64,000 bases of DNA from Nitrosospira multiformis (GTDB lineage: Bacteria; Pseudomonadota; Gammaproteobacteria; Burkholderiales; Nitrosomonadaceae): positions 1 through 64,000 of the forward strand of contig NZ_FOCT01000005.1 in the NCBI RefSeq assembly GCF_900110185.1, read 5' to 3'. Shown in pieces: positions 43,377 to 54,843 of this stretch. How positions within the stretch are numbered: position 1 is the stretch's first letter; every line of letters starts with the position of its first letter. Under the pieces are notes generated by a model, which had not been told where the DNA came from, searched no databases, and was given only the letters and a program-made list of their open reading frames with translations. The translations under genes and the position numbers were made by a program.

Positions 43377-45019
43377 CCAAACAAGCTGGCTATGAAGTAT
43401 CGAGTGGAGGGCGCTCCGGCACCTGGGCACCGCTCAAGATACTGCCATTCAGGGCATTCTGGTTTGCCGCGCTTGGTTCCAACATCGGAACATGGATCAA
43501 CGGCGTATCATCCGCTTGGGTAATGACCGATCTGTCTCCCTCGCCGGTGATGGTATCGTTGGTGCAGGCGGCAACTTCGTTGCCAATGGTACTGTTCGCG
43601 TTGGCTGCAGGTGCGCTGACCGACATTGTAGACCGACGGCGTTACCTTCTCTTCACGCAAATATGGATGGCAGCGGCGGCGACAATGCTCACCATACTTG
43701 CTGCTATCGAGCAGATCGATATCTGGAACCTCCTGATTCTGACCTTTGCCTTAGGCATTGGCGCGTCACTGGCAACTCCCGCGCTCAATGTCACCGCTCC
43801 CGAGCTCGTTCCCAGGAGTATGCTGCCGGAAGCGGTCGCATTGAGTTCATTGTCGATGAACCTGTCGCGTTCCCTCGGTCCCGCCATTGCCGGCGTATTG
43901 CTGGCCCAGATCGGACCATGGGCCGCTTACGGCCTGAATGCGCTCTCGTTTATAGGCATGATTGTCGTCCTCTGGAGGTGGAAGCGCGAGCCGGAAGAAC
44001 GATCGCTGCCGCCCGAACGCTTCTTCCAGGCATTGCGTGCCGGGGTACGTTATGCTCATGTAGCATCGCCTTTCCGCGCGGTGCTGATTCGTACCACGGC
44101 TTTTATTCTCTTCGCAGCTTCGGGATGGGCGCTGCTTCCGCTGATTGCGCGGGTCGAACTGGCGGGTGGTCCGGGAACGTATGGATTGCTGCTCTCCTTC
44201 GTGGGCCTCGGTGCTGTAGGCGCCATCCTTTTCCTGCCGCGGCTGCATGAGCTTTTGTCCCGCGATCACCTGGTGCTAGGGGCAAGCCTGGTTTATGCCG
44301 CGACGATCATAGCGCTGGCGACACTGCGGAACGAAGCGGCGCTTTGCGGCGCAATGATAGTATCCGGTGCGGCGTGGGTCGGTGTGCTCTGGTCACTGCA
44401 GGTTGCCGCACAGACAGCCGTCCCGGCCTGGGTACGCGGACGGGCATTGTCCCTCTACATCATGGTGTTTTCCGGCGGCATGGCGCTCGGAAGTCTCGTC
44501 TGGGGCTGGGTTGCCGCCAGCACCACTGTTCCCGCCGCGCTCCTGCTATCTTCCGGCGGGATTATGGTGGCAGCGCTGGCTGTACGCAATTTCAGCCTGG
44601 GCCCTCGGGAGATTCCCGATCTTGCTCCTTCCTACCATTGGCTGCATCCGCCCACGGTGGAGGAATCAGATTTGCGCCGGGGACCGGTGCTGGTAACCGT
44701 CGAATATGAAATCGCGCTCGGTCAGCGCAAAGCCTTCCTGGAAGCAATCCGGCCGCTGGGAGCAATGCGCCGGCGTGATGGCGCGTTTGCCTGGGGAATC
44801 TTCGAGGACCTCGACAAACCGGGACGTTATATCGAATTCTTTCAGCAGGATTCGTGGCTCGATCATTTGCGCCAGCATGCTCGCGTTACCCGCGAGGATC
44901 AGCGTGTGCAGGAAAACGTCAATCGTTTTCATACGGGCAATGAAGCGCCGCGCGTTTCACATTTCATCGCGGGCGCACCGGCAGCGTCAACCGACAGTAC
45001 AGCGGCGACCGGGACATGA
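43373..45019 (+). CDS. MFS exporter, MFS_3/EntS-like
   Basis: 548 residues starting at a GTG that overlaps the channel gene's stop (GTGA). Twelve hydrophobic helices lie between about residues 17 and 400; FWFAALGSNIGTWINGVSSA and WVMTDLSPSPVMVSLVQAAT are the opening of the MFS_3 family. A soluble C-terminal ~110 residues (VLVTVEYEIALGQRKAFLEA, RRRDGAFAWGIFEDLDKPGR, YIEFFQQDSWLDHLRQHARV) is an antibiotic-monooxygenase-like ferredoxin fold common in this subfamily. It should export a small molecule across the inner membrane. The coupling to the channel suggests paired transport, direction not certain. Confidence 0.87.
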   Translation: MTKQAGYEVSSGGRSGTWAPLKILPFRAFWFAALGSNIGTWINGVSSAWVMTDLSPSPVMVSLVQAATSLPMVLFALAAGALTDIVDRRRYLLFTQIWMAAAATMLTILAAIEQIDIWNLLILTFALGIGASLATPALNVTAPELVPRSMLPEAVALSSLSMNLSRSLGPAIAGVLLAQIGPWAAYGLNALSFIGMIVVLWRWKREPEERSLPPERFFQALRAGVRYAHVASPFRAVLIRTTAFILFAASGWALLPLIARVELAGGPGTYGLLLSFVGLGAVGAILFLPRLHELLSRDHLVLGASLVYAATIIALATLRNEAALCGAMIVSGAAWVGVLWSLQVAAQTAVPAWVRGRALSLYIMVFSGGMALGSLVWGWVAASTTVPAALLLSSGGIMVAALAVRNFSLGPREIPDLAPSYHWLHPPTVEESDLRRGPVLVTVEYEIALGQRKAFLEAIRPLGAMRRRDGAFAWGIFEDLDKPGRYIEFFQQDSWLDHLRQHARVTREDQRVQENVNRFHTGNEAPRVSHFIAGAPAASTDSTAATGT

Positions 45020-45101
45020 CTCAGGCATAAAGAGGAAACTGCTCTGCAAATTGCCGAACTTGATAGTCCCCTTTTTCCATCTCACTGAAAGGAGCATTTA
45101 C

Positions 45102-45800
45102 ATGATCGAACTACGTCGCGCCCATGAGCGGGGTCATGCCGATCACGGCTGGCTGAATTCCTGGCACAGCTTTTCTTTTGCAGACTATTACGATCCAGAG
45201 CATACGCAATTTCGTTCTTTGCGGGTGATCAATGACGACACTGTCCAGCCTGGGCAGGGTTTTGGCACGCATGGACACCGCGACATGGAGATTGTCAGTT
45301 ATGTACTGGAGGGGGCACTGGCGCATAAAGACAGTACGGGGAGCGGTTCAGTGATCCGCCCCGGTAGTGTGCAGCGCATGAGTGCAGGCACGGGTGTACG
45401 GCATAGCGAATTTAATGCGTCACAAAGTGAAAGAGTCCATTTCCTGCAAATCTGGTTCCTGCCCAACAAGACAGGTATTCCGCCCGGCTATGAAGAGAAA
45501 TACTTTGATGAAGCGGAAAAGCGCGGGAAGCTACGCCTGGTTGCCTCGCCGGATGGCGCCAATGGCTCTGTAAAAATACAGACCGATGCGAGGATGTTCG
45601 CTGCGCTGATGGACGGGGACGAGCGAATTGAACAGAGTATCGGCTCAGGCAATGACGTTTATATCCACATCGCACGCGGTCGTGTATCACTGAACGGCGA
45701 TACGCTTGAAACGGGGGATGCCGCCATGCTTACCGGCGAGGATCGTCTGGTTCTCGATCAAGGTCAAAAAGCGGAAGTGCTGGTGTTTGAATTGTGGTGA
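45102..45800 (+). CDS. Pirin-family bicupin (YhaK/quercetinase-like)
   Basis: 232 residues beginning MIELRRAHERGHADHGWLNS. WHSFSFADYYDPEH, FGTHGHRDMEIVSYVLEGAL (metal-binding H-x-H-x-E on the first cupin), GSGSVIRPGSVQRMSAGTGV and RHSEFN are diagnostic of pirin-like proteins such as YhaK/YhhW, which bind Fe or another metal and may act as quercetin 2,3-dioxygenases or redox sensors. AAAGGAG five bases before the ATG fixes the start; the frame is open upstream but without homology. It follows the MFS gene by about 80 bases on the same strand and may be its own unit. Confidence 0.93.
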   Translation: MIELRRAHERGHADHGWLNSWHSFSFADYYDPEHTQFRSLRVINDDTVQPGQGFGTHGHRDMEIVSYVLEGALAHKDSTGSGSVIRPGSVQRMSAGTGVRHSEFNASQSERVHFLQIWFLPNKTGIPPGYEEKYFDEAEKRGKLRLVASPDGANGSVKIQTDARMFAALMDGDERIEQSIGSGNDVYIHIARGRVSLNGDTLETGDAAMLTGEDRLVLDQGQKAEVLVFELW

Positions 45801-45832
45801 AACGTGTCGGGCCTGGCCCGATAGTAATGAAT

Positions 45833-45866
45833 TGGATTCCGGGGTCCGGGGTTAAATCCGGAATGA
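45833..45866. repeat. REP-like dispersed palindrome, copy 4
   Basis: TTGGATTCCGGGGTCCGGGG followed by TTAAATCCGGAATGAC. It is an expanded form of the element seen at 12175 and 13309, in the gap between convergent pirin and tilS genes. Confidence 0.6.
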
Positions 45867-45898
45867 CAAATCCATAATATTGACTTGGAGTTTCTGGG

Positions 45899-45916
45899 TT
45901 CCCTCTTTCGAGGGAA
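45899..45916. repeat. Short perfect hairpin, second REP-like element
   Basis: TTCCCTC-TTTC-GAGGGAA, seven-base perfect stem, followed by TGATG. It resembles the 'TTCCCGCCTTCGCGGGAATGAC' class of repeats. Placed between convergent genes, it may end transcription in both directions. Confidence 0.55.
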
Positions 45917-46036
45917 TGATGCCCGTGAAAATGGGAATTGCGTTTAACCCGGATTTCAGAAAATATCTCAACAATAAATATTTGTCATTTCCGCCGCAGT
46001 GGACCCATTCATTCCATCGGAACCAGAAATCAAAGA

Positions 46037-47455
46037 TCAGGGTGAAACAGGGGCCTGCTGCCACTCCACCAAGAGACCCTGTTCGTCGTCCGCTGCCTGA
46101 AAATCGCAGTCTACGCCAATCCCCGGTACGCAGATCAGCTGCTCTTCGCTGAATATCAGCGGTAACCTTTGCCGTTGCCAGGGTGGCAGGGATGCTTCCC
46201 GTAACAGGTTTTTAAGGCTCCGGCGCGGACGCTTGCAGTCTGTACGCAGCCTTTCTCCGCCCTGGCGCAGACGGATCGTTACGGGCTGCTCCTTGATCTT
46301 TTGCAAGCCGATCCCTGCGCCCATACGACGTGTAAATCGGAGGGTTCCGCCAAGCTCGGGAATGGGAAGCTGCTCTTCTCCTCGCCAGACCAAATGCCAG
46401 CAAGCCTCGGGAATCGCTTGGACTATCGTTTGGGCTTTTCGTATATGTACCCGACCTCTGAAGCACCGGATTTCTGTATCACCGAAAACGACATGCAGTT
46501 TTGTATCGGGGTACGAGGAGAGCAGTTGCCGCAGGATCTCTTCGAGCTTTACCGTGCTGGGCAGTACAACGGCATGCTGCGTCAGCGTGTAGCGCAACAG
46601 GTTCCGGGCACGCGGAAAACCCAGTTTCCGCAGGTCTTCGACGTGGAGTTTTCCGGGTACTGCACATTGCGCGCTATCGACTTCGGCCAGTTCATCCAGT
46701 AAAGCGGAGGCCTCTGCCATATGTCGGCTGGCGCGCAGGAAAGTCGTACGGTAAGCGGGAAAGCGCTTTTCCATGAGTGGAAAAAGTTCGTGACGCAGAA
46801 AATTCCGGTCGAAAGATATCTCGTCGTTGCTTTCGTCGGTAATCCACTGCAAGGCACGCGCTCTCGCATAGTCTTCGATCTCCCGCCGCGAAACGTCGAG
46901 CAGAGGCCGAAGCAGCCTCGGTCTGCCCTCAAGTGCAGAGATGGAGTTCACCGAGACTGCCCCACCCATTTCTTTTCGCACGGTCCTCACGACCGGCATC
47001 GCGCTCAGACCCTTTACCCCTGCACCACGCAGCAATTGCAGCAGCAGCGTTTCCGCCTGGTCGTCCAGATGCTGGGCCAGCACTATATAATCCGTTTGAA
47101 GACCCCTAAAGATGCGATAGCGCTCTTCACGCGCAGCGGCTTCCAGACTGGTACCGGGTCCTCGCGCGACCTTTACCCTGGCAACTTCAAGGGAAATGTT
47201 TCGGGACTGGCACAGATTTCGGCAGAATTCACTCCATCTATCTGCATTGGGGCTGATGCCGTGGTTGACATGAACGGCCGAGAGCGGGAGTTGCATTTGC
47301 GAGGCAAACGGGACAAGCAGATCCAGTAACGCTACTGAATCTACTCCCCCGCTCAAAGCGATGGTCAGATGATCGCCGGTTTGGACCTGGGTACGCAATA
47401 CATGCTGCGCTCTGCGCGAGATATTATCTGACTTTGAGTTCCTTGAACTGGCCAT
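46037..47455 (-). CDS. tilS: tRNA(Ile)-lysidine synthetase TilS
   Basis: 472 residues. The PP-loop ATP pyrophosphatase motif SGGVDS (35-40) opens the catalytic domain; [13 protein letters not shown] and [20 protein letters not shown] follow, with [20 protein letters not shown] and [20 protein letters not shown]. The C-terminal region includes [20 protein letters not shown] and [20 protein letters not shown], the TilS_C substrate-binding domain. It makes lysidine at the wobble base of tRNA-Ile(CAU), an essential modification for reading AUA. The gene begins inside the end of accA (32-base overlap), the conserved arrangement in betaproteobacteria. Confidence 0.95.
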   Translation of the reverse strand: MASSRNSKSDNISRRAQHVLRTQVQTGDHLTIALSGGVDSVALLDLLVPFASQMQLPLSAVHVNHGISPNADRWSEFCRNLCQSRNISLEVARVKVARGPGTSLEAAAREERYRIFRGLQTDYIVLAQHLDDQAETLLLQLLRGAGVKGLSAMPVVRTVRKEMGGAVSVNSISALEGRPRLLRPLLDVSRREIEDYARARALQWITDESNDEISFDRNFLRHELFPLMEKRFPAYRTTFLRASRHMAEASALLDELAEVDSAQCAVPGKLHVEDLRKLGFPRARNLLRYTLTQHAVVLPSTVKLEEILRQLLSSYPDTKLHVVFGDTEIRCFRGRVHIRKAQTIVQAIPEACWHLVWRGEEQLPIPELGGTLRFTRRMGAGIGLQKIKEQPVTIRLRQGGERLRTDCKRPRRSLKNLLREASLPPWQRQRLPLIFSEEQLICVPGIGVDCDFQAADDEQGLLVEWQQAPVSP

Positions 47456-48392
47456 ATCCCATTAGCCGCTCAAAGCGTTTCTCCAGCAACATTTCAACGG
47501 AATAGTCCTGCAGGAGCTTGAGCGACTCCTGCAAGGCTTTCTTTACGGCTTGCATGGTAGCGGGCTGGTCGCGGTGAGCGCCCCCGGAAGGTTCATCGAT
47601 GATCTTGTCTATCAGACCCAGGGTCTTGAGTCGATGCGCCGTGATTCCCATGATCTCGGCAGCTTCAGGCGCTTTGTCAGCGCTTTTCCAAAGGATGGAG
47701 GCACAGCCTTCGGGAGAAATGACGGAATAGGTTGCATATTGCAGCATCTGGATTGCGTCGCCCACTGCCACCGCCAGGGCGCCCCCGGACCCGCCCTCTC
47801 CGATAACAGTGCAGATCACGGGCACTTTCAACTCCGCCATGACATACAGATTGTGTCCAATCGCCTCTGATTGACCGCGTTCTTCCGCCCCAATGCCCGG
47901 ATATGCGCCTGGGGTATCGATGAAGGTGAACAGCGGGATGGCGAATTTTTCTGCCAGACGCATCAGGCGCAGCGCCTTGCGATACCCTTCGGGCTTGGGC
48001 ATGCCAAAATTGCGATGAATTTTTTCCTTGGTGTCGCGCCCCTTCTGGTGGCCGATAACCATGACTGTCTGGCCGTCAAAACGCGCCAACCCGCCTATTA
48101 TGGCGTAGTCATCCGCAAAGCCGCGATCGCCGTGGAGTTCTTCGAAATCCGTGAAAAGATTCTGAATGTAGTCGAGCGTATAAGGGCGCTGCGGATGGCG
48201 CGCGACTTGTGAAATCTGCCAGGGCGTGAGCTTCCCGTATATGCTGTTGGTGAGGGACTGGCTTTTCTTTTGCAGACGCAGGATTTCAGCTGAAATATCG
48301 ACCGCTGAATCGTCCTGGGCAAAACGCAATTCTTCTATTTTTGCTTCAAGCTCAGCAATCGGCTGCTCGAAATCCAGAAATGTAATCTTCAT
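47424..48392 (-). CDS. accA: Acetyl-CoA carboxylase carboxyltransferase subunit alpha AccA
   Basis: 322 residues, standard length. [20 protein letters not shown] starts the helical N-terminus; [80 protein letters not shown] and [20 protein letters not shown] form the crotonase-like carboxyltransferase core that binds the carboxybiotin donor. With AccD it transfers carboxyl from biotin to acetyl-CoA in the first step of fatty-acid synthesis. Divergent from the ABC-F gene; tilS follows with overlap. Confidence 0.97.
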   Translation of the reverse strand: MKITFLDFEQPIAELEAKIEELRFAQDDSAVDISAEILRLQKKSQSLTNSIYGKLTPWQISQVARHPQRPYTLDYIQNLFTDFEELHGDRGFADDYAIIGGLARFDGQTVMVIGHQKGRDTKEKIHRNFGMPKPEGYRKALRLMRLAEKFAIPLFTFIDTPGAYPGIGAEERGQSEAIGHNLYVMAELKVPVICTVIGEGGSGGALAVAVGDAIQMLQYATYSVISPEGCASILWKSADKAPEAAEIMGITAHRLKTLGLIDKIIDEPSGGAHRDQPATMQAVKKALQESLKLLQDYSVEMLLEKRFERLMGYGQFKELKVR

Positions 48393-48598
48393 AAAACACC
48401 GGTTTAAGCCGAAACGGTAATGATACAGGATCAGGCGAAAACCGAGGAATCTCTCAGTAAGCCGGATGTCTAAGATCTCTATTTACCGGTTCCCTGTTTG
48501 GCCCTCCGCGGAGGATCATAATTCCGTTTCTGATGCAGGAAACGTATAATGGAAGGTTTTTTCCAATCCCTTCCCGGGAACAGAGAGAGGGAAAGACA

Positions 48599-50272
48599 TT
48601 GATTACAACAGCCAATATCACCATGCAGTTTGGGGCAAAACCCCTGTTCGAAAATGTCTCGGTTAAGTTCGGAGATGGCAATCGTTACGGCTTGATCGGC
48701 GCCAATGGGTGTGGGAAATCGACCTTCATGAAAATCCTGGGGGGCGATCTGGAGCCCACTTCCGGCAATGTCAGTGTCGATGCGGGGGAGCGCGTGGGAA
48801 AATTGCGCCAGGACCAGTTCGCTTTCGAAAATTGTCTCGTAATCGATACGGTGATGATGGGGCATGAAGAACTATGGCGCGTAAAGGAAGAACGCGACGC
48901 AATTTATGCCAATCCCGATGCGACGGAAGATGACTACATGCGCGCCGCGGAACTGGAAGCAAGGTTCGCCGAACTGGATGGCTATTCCGCCGAAGCGCGC
49001 GCGGGAGAACTGCTACTCGGCGTGGGCATACCGCTGCCGCAACATCAGGGGTTGATGAGCGCCGTGGCGCCCGGCTTCAAACTGCGCATACTGCTTGCCC
49101 AGGCATTGTTTGCCGATCCGGATATCCTGCTCCTGGATGAGCCCACCAATAATCTCGATATCAATACCATCCGCTGGCTGGAAGACGTCATCAACACCAG
49201 CAGGAGCACGATTGTCATCATTTCGCATGATCGGCATTTTCTGAACAGCGTATGTACCCATATGGCTGACCTGGATTATGGCGAAATCCGCATCTATCCG
49301 GGAAATTACGATGACTACATGCTCGCCTCTACCCAGGTGCGAGAGCGCATGCTGGCCGACAACGCGAAGAAAAAAGCCCAGATTGCTGAATTGCAGTCGT
49401 TCGTGAGCCGTTTTTCCGCCAATGCTTCCAAGGCACGGCAGGCAACCAGCCGTGCCCGTCAGATCGAAAAAATAAAGCTGGAAGATGTGAAACCTTCAAG
49501 CCGACAGTATCCATACATCCGGCTGGACATGGATGAGCGCGAGAAGCTGCACCGCCTGGCGGTATCGGTGCAAAGCATCACCAAAGGTTTTGCCGGAATG
49601 CAAAAACCGCTGTTCTACAAATTCAGCATGAATGTGGAAGCGGGCGAAAAAATTGCGATTATCGGTCCGAACGGAATTGGCAAAACCACCTTGCTGCGCT
49701 GTCTTGCCGGCGATCTGCCGCCTGATGCGGGAGAAGTCAAATGGGCGGAGAAAGCACGTCCTGGCTATTTTGCGCAGGACCATGCCGCAGACTTCGGCAA
49801 CGATATATCGCTTACCGAATGGATGACGCAGTGGCGCCGCGAACACGATGATGACCAGGCTATACGGAGTGTGCTCGGAAGATTGCTGTTTTCCGGCGAT
49901 GAAGTCAGAAAATCGGTGAACGTCATTTCCGGCGGAGAGGAAGGGCGTATGCTGTTTGGCAAGCTTATGCTGCAAAGAAACAATGTATTGCTGATGGACG
50001 AACCCACCAACCACCTCGACATGGAATCCATCGAATCGCTTAATGCAGCGCTGGAAAAATATACAGGCACGCTGATTTTCGTTTCCCACGACCGCGAATT
50101 TGTATCCTCTCTCGCAACACGCATCGTTGAAATGAAACCAGAGAGGATCGTCGACTTCAAGGGGAACTACGAGGACTATTTGCAAAGCCAGGGAATTTTT
50201 TCGGATGGCGTGAATGCGCGCGGGAATAGTTCTACCGCAGCCAAGGAAAAAGCGCGCGCCTCATCCAGATGA
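48599..50272 (+). CDS. ABC-F family ATPase, YbiT-like
   Basis: 557 residues with two ABC nucleotide-binding domains and no membrane segment. Walker A sites are GANGCGKST (34-42) and GPNGIGKTT; signature/Walker B regions are [20 protein letters not shown] and [20 protein letters not shown]; the second signature is the atypical [10 protein letters not shown]. The interdomain linker is long and basic ([20 protein letters not shown]). [20 protein letters not shown] is the characteristic start of YbiT, which acts on the ribosome in translation. Start TTG at 48599 follows GAGAGG and agrees with homologues; an upstream in-frame start would add 22 residues not found in relatives. Confidence 0.92.
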   Translation: MITTANITMQFGAKPLFENVSVKFGDGNRYGLIGANGCGKSTFMKILGGDLEPTSGNVSVDAGERVGKLRQDQFAFENCLVIDTVMMGHEELWRVKEERDAIYANPDATEDDYMRAAELEARFAELDGYSAEARAGELLLGVGIPLPQHQGLMSAVAPGFKLRILLAQALFADPDILLLDEPTNNLDINTIRWLEDVINTSRSTIVIISHDRHFLNSVCTHMADLDYGEIRIYPGNYDDYMLASTQVRERMLADNAKKKAQIAELQSFVSRFSANASKARQATSRARQIEKIKLEDVKPSSRQYPYIRLDMDEREKLHRLAVSVQSITKGFAGMQKPLFYKFSMNVEAGEKIAIIGPNGIGKTTLLRCLAGDLPPDAGEVKWAEKARPGYFAQDHAADFGNDISLTEWMTQWRREHDDDQAIRSVLGRLLFSGDEVRKSVNVISGGEEGRMLFGKLMLQRNNVLLMDEPTNHLDMESIESLNAALEKYTGTLIFVSHDREFVSSLATRIVEMKPERIVDFKGNYEDYLQSQGIFSDGVNARGNSSTAAKEKARASSR

Positions 50273-50334
50273 CCCGGATGGGATTTTTTTCCGATGTTTA
50301 TAGCCGAGAGGCTGCGCAAGACTCGAAATAAGGC

Positions 50335-50955
50335 TTAACGCGGGGCAGCGAGGGCGGTGCGGTAACGCTCCCAGTCGAAACAGGGGCCCGGGTCGGTCTT
50401 GCGACCCGGGGCAATGTCGGAATGCCCTGCAATGTGCTCGATGGGATACGCCTTTTGCAGTTCCAGCGTGAGCTCGACCAGCATTCTGTATTGAGAATCG
50501 GTGAAAGGCTGCGAATCGCTGCCCTCGAGCTCGATACCGATGGAAAAGTCATTACACCGGCTCCTGCCCTGCCAGCAGGATTCCCCCGCATGCCAGGCGC
50601 GTTTTTCGCACGGAACGAATTGAATGATCTCTCCTGTCCGGCGAATGTAAAAATGACTCGAAACCTTGAGACCATGAATGGTGCGGTAGTAGGGGTGAGC
50701 TTCCGGATCAAGCTTGTTGGTGAATAACTCGGCTACACCGTCCCCCCCAAACTGATCGGGGGGAAGGCTGATGTTGTGGATCACGAGCAGTGAAATCGCA
50801 CACCCGACCGGCCGTTCGTCGAAATTGGGTGAAGCAATGAAGCGAATGCTGTTCGCACATCCCGTTGCTTCGACCTGCATGAGGCACTCATCCTGTCGGA
50901 CGGCGCCAGTCGCGTTATTTTGCCGGCTGTAACCCATTTGTACCGGCGGGTTCAC
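50335..50955 (-). CDS. ampD: 1,6-anhydro-N-acetylmuramyl-L-alanine amidase AmpD
   Basis: 206 residues. The amidase_2 zinc site is visible: LLVIHNISLPP (first His), and AGHSDIAPGRKTDPGPCFDW (second His and third ligand region with the KTDPG active-site Lys). FGGDGVAELFTNKLDPEAHP and SSHFYIRRTGEIIQFVPCEK match AmpD throughout. It cleaves the L-Ala-anhydroMurNAc bond during cytoplasmic muropeptide recycling. Start GTG overlaps the PP0621-type gene's TGA (GTGA), so they are coupled; an ATG six codons later is an alternative. Confidence 0.95.
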   Translation of the reverse strand: MNPPVQMGYSRQNNATGAVRQDECLMQVEATGCANSIRFIASPNFDERPVGCAISLLVIHNISLPPDQFGGDGVAELFTNKLDPEAHPYYRTIHGLKVSSHFYIRRTGEIIQFVPCEKRAWHAGESCWQGRSRCNDFSIGIELEGSDSQPFTDSQYRMLVELTLELQKAYPIEHIAGHSDIAPGRKTDPGPCFDWERYRTALAAPR

Positions 50956-51194
50956 GATTCAGATTGCAGCTGCAGTCGCCGATGCTCATCGCTGCAGAAA
51001 AACCTGCCTTCCGAAATGATGCTTTCGCTTCTGGGTAAATGAACGCCGCAGTAAACACATCGGACCATATCCTCACCTTCGAGAGATTGAGGCTGTTTTT
51101 GCATCTCCGCACGTTTTTTGAGAGCGCGACGGTAGCTCCTTATTACCCATAAAAAAAGAAGGGCAATAAGGGCGAAGAACAAGATTCTACCCAA
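50952..51194 (-). CDS. PP0621-family small membrane protein
   Basis: 80 residues. MGRILFFALIALLFLWVIRS is an N-terminal membrane anchor; a basic linker follows, then a zinc-ribbon-like tail CVYCGVHLPRSESIISEGRF with FCSDEHRR (Cys-x2-Cys and Cys-x3-His). This is the PP0621 family, regularly found immediately upstream of ampD in proteobacteria. Function is unknown; four-ligand metal binding is plausible from the Cys/His pattern. Confidence 0.88.
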   Translation of the reverse strand: MGRILFFALIALLFLWVIRSYRRALKKRAEMQKQPQSLEGEDMVRCVYCGVHLPRSESIISEGRFFCSDEHRRLQLQSES

Positions 51195-51606
<412 letters not shown>

Positions 51607-51764
51607 AAAAATTCAATTTTGATACTTGCGATGCCTGGAGCAATTCATGGCAGGCACGTGGGCTGCAATTGTACGCAGGAAGGGGTTTCGGAGCAATCCA
51701 AATTAGCGCGGTGACAGCGCCACCGCGCCTCTGCCAAGCAGGCGAATTAGGTCAGATAAAACTA

Positions 51765-52733
51765 TTAATAATTTCTCGCCACCGCAAAGGTGCTCAGATC
51801 CAGCAGGCATTGCTTGTAGTCTGAATCCGGCAGTGAGGAAATTATATTGGATGCGGTCTCGGATTCGGCTTGCGCGCGTTGTTTGGCATAATCCAATGCG
51901 CCGGTCTGCTGGATAACTTCCAGCACGGGCTGAAACCCTCCCTCGCCTCCCTGCTCGATGGCGCTGCGTATGATCTCCGCCTGAGCGCTCGATCCTGTTT
52001 TCATGGCGTAGATCAACGGCAGAGTGGGCTTGCCTTCTGCCAGATCGTCACCCAGATTCTTGCCGGTTTCCTGATAATCTCCGGAATAATCCAGCATGTC
52101 ATCGGTAAGTTGGAACGCGGTGCCGAGATGCATGCCATACACGGCCATCGCCTCTTCCTCCGCTGGCGTGGCATTAGCAAGGATCGCACCGAGCCGCGTT
52201 GCGGCTTCGAACAGCTTCGCGGTCTTATAGCGAATCACGCGCAGGTAATTTTCCTCATCAACGTCCGGATCACGAACATTGAGCAGTTGCAACACTTCGC
52301 CTTCAGCAATCGTGTTGGTTGCATCGGCCAATACCCGCATGACCTGCATATTGTCCACCTCGACCATCATCTGGAATGCCCGGGAATATAGAAAATCCCC
52401 GACCAATACACTGGCGGCATTTCCGAACAGGGCATTTGCAGTCGCCTTGCTTCGCCTCAGCTCGGAAGCGTCCACAACGTCGTCATGCAGAAGGGTTGCC
52501 GTATGGATGAATTCCACGATGGCAGCAAGATTGTAATGGTATTGTCCGGTATAACCGAACGCGCCGGCGGACAGGATTACCAAAGCGGGCCGTAGACGCT
52601 TCCCGCCGCTGTTGATGATATATTCGCTTACCTGCCGGATGAGCACGACCTCCGAATGGAGTTTTTCACGAATTACGGTATCCACCCTGCCCATATCCGG
52701 GGCAATCAGGCTTCTGATACGTTCAATTGACAC
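51765..52733 (-). CDS. ispB: Octaprenyl (polyprenyl) diphosphate synthase IspB
   Basis: 322 residues from a GTG start, matching E. coli IspB (323). First aspartate-rich motif is LLHDDVVDAS (84-88), second is TDDMLDYSGD; GGKRLRPALVIL near residue 44 binds the allylic diphosphate. It condenses isopentenyl diphosphate units onto farnesyl diphosphate to make the quinone side chain. An upstream in-frame ATG (52835) would add 34 residues absent in homologues; AGGA seven bases before the GTG supports the chosen start. Divergent from rplU, the conserved ispB/rplU-rpmA-obgE arrangement. Confidence 0.95.
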   Translation of the reverse strand: MSIERIRSLIAPDMGRVDTVIREKLHSEVVLIRQVSEYIINSGGKRLRPALVILSAGAFGYTGQYHYNLAAIVEFIHTATLLHDDVVDASELRRSKATANALFGNAASVLVGDFLYSRAFQMMVEVDNMQVMRVLADATNTIAEGEVLQLLNVRDPDVDEENYLRVIRYKTAKLFEAATRLGAILANATPAEEEAMAVYGMHLGTAFQLTDDMLDYSGDYQETGKNLGDDLAEGKPTLPLIYAMKTGSSAQAEIIRSAIEQGGEGGFQPVLEVIQQTGALDYAKQRAQAESETASNIISSLPDSDYKQCLLDLSTFAVARNY

Positions 52734-52841
52734 GGAGGTTCCTGCAAAAAAGATGCCATGGTAGAAATGTCGCCACCAACGTGTCAAGTTCGAAAACAGG
52801 CAAAACTCGGATCGGGACACAAAACTCATCCACAACAGACC

Positions 52842-52870
52842 TTTACCTTAAGTGGGTGACTCTGTATAAT
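52842..52870 (+). promoter_or_regulatory. Sigma-70-type promoter of rplU-rpmA
   Basis: TTTACC at 52842-52847 and TATAAT at 52865-52870, with exactly 17 bases between. The -10 is a perfect consensus; the start of transcription should be about 52877, giving a ~50-base leader before the rplU ATG. Confidence 0.75.
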
Positions 52871-52925
52871 CCGCGTCTACTTCTTTTCATGGCTCCCTGG
52901 CGGGCGCAATAAACAGGATTTCATC

Positions 52926-53237
52926 ATGTACGCAGTCATAAAAACCGGCGGGAAGCAGTACCGGGTCGAAAACGGGTTAAAACTCAAAATAGAACAGGTA
53001 CCAGCAGAAATCGGAAGCGAACTTCTGATCGACCAGGTATTGATGGTTGCTGACGGCGACAATATTTCGCTGGGGAAACCCTTGGTAAGCGGCGCTTCTG
53101 TCAAAGCAACCGTACTGGAACAAGGCAGGCATGACAAAGTCCGCATTTTCAAAATGCGCCGGCGCAAACACTATCGGAAGCAGCAGGGGCACCGGCAGAA
53201 CTACACCGAAATTCAGATTACCGGTATTTCGGTATAA
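52926..53237 (+). CDS. rplU: 50S ribosomal protein L21
   Basis: 103 residues, exact family length. [20 protein letters not shown] opens the L21 barrel and [20 protein letters not shown] is the basic RNA-binding loop near the C-terminus. Binds 23S rRNA in the large subunit. AGGAT precedes the ATG. First gene of the rplU-rpmA operon, followed 12 bases later by rpmA. Confidence 0.98.
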   Translation: MYAVIKTGGKQYRVENGLKLKIEQVPAEIGSELLIDQVLMVADGDNISLGKPLVSGASVKATVLEQGRHDKVRIFKMRRRKHYRKQQGHRQNYTEIQITGISV

Positions 53238-53249
53238 GGAGAGTTTGGC

Positions 53250-53507
53250 ATGGCACATAAAAAAGCAGGCGGCAGTTCCCGTAACGGGCGAGACTCCAAT
53301 TCCAAGCGCCTTGGCGTGAAGCGCTTTGGCGGCGAGCTGATTCCGGCCGGCAGTATCATCATCCGCCAGCGGGGTACAAGAGTTCACCCTGGCGAGAATG
53401 TTGGAATGGGCAAAGATCACACACTGTTCGCGAAGGTGGACGGCAGGGTAAACTTCACAGTCAAAGGGTTGCCACAGCGCAAGACAGTAAGCATTATTCC
53501 GGCTTAA
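53250..53507 (+). CDS. rpmA: 50S ribosomal protein L27
   Basis: 85 residues, exact family length. [20 protein letters not shown] is the universal bacterial L27 N-terminus whose flexible tail reaches the peptidyl-transferase centre; [20 protein letters not shown] and FHPG-like [17 protein letters not shown] follow. AAGGAG precedes the ATG. The intrinsic terminator at 53528 ends the operon before obgE. Confidence 0.98.
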   Translation: MAHKKAGGSSRNGRDSNSKRLGVKRFGGELIPAGSIIIRQRGTRVHPGENVGMGKDHTLFAKVDGRVNFTVKGLPQRKTVSIIPA

Positions 53508-53527
53508 TTTATTTTACTTCTCAGGAA

Positions 53528-53556
53528 AGCCCTATCAGCCCGATAGGGCTTTTTTG
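53528..53556 (+). terminator. Intrinsic terminator after rpmA
   Basis: Nine-base perfect stem AGCCCTATC / GATAGGGCT with loop AGCCC, followed directly by TTTTTT. Positioned 20 bases past the rpmA stop and before obgE, so it should end most L21-L27 transcripts. Confidence 0.93.
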
Positions 53557-53571
53557 TTTGCATCACGGTAA

Positions 53572-54645
<1,074 letters not shown>

Positions 54646-54843
54646 TTCCCTCCGGGTCCATTAACAGACGCCATCCGTTGGGACTCCCTTTCATTCCCTT
54701 TCATTCCTTTATCAGCAGCAGAGCTCACAGCAGCGCACAGGGCGCACAAGTTGTACTACACTTAATCAGATTTCCAGATAAAGTCCTGCTGCGCTTTCCT
54801 GGACCGACATTAATTTAGAATATCTTTTGACTGTGGAGGAATG

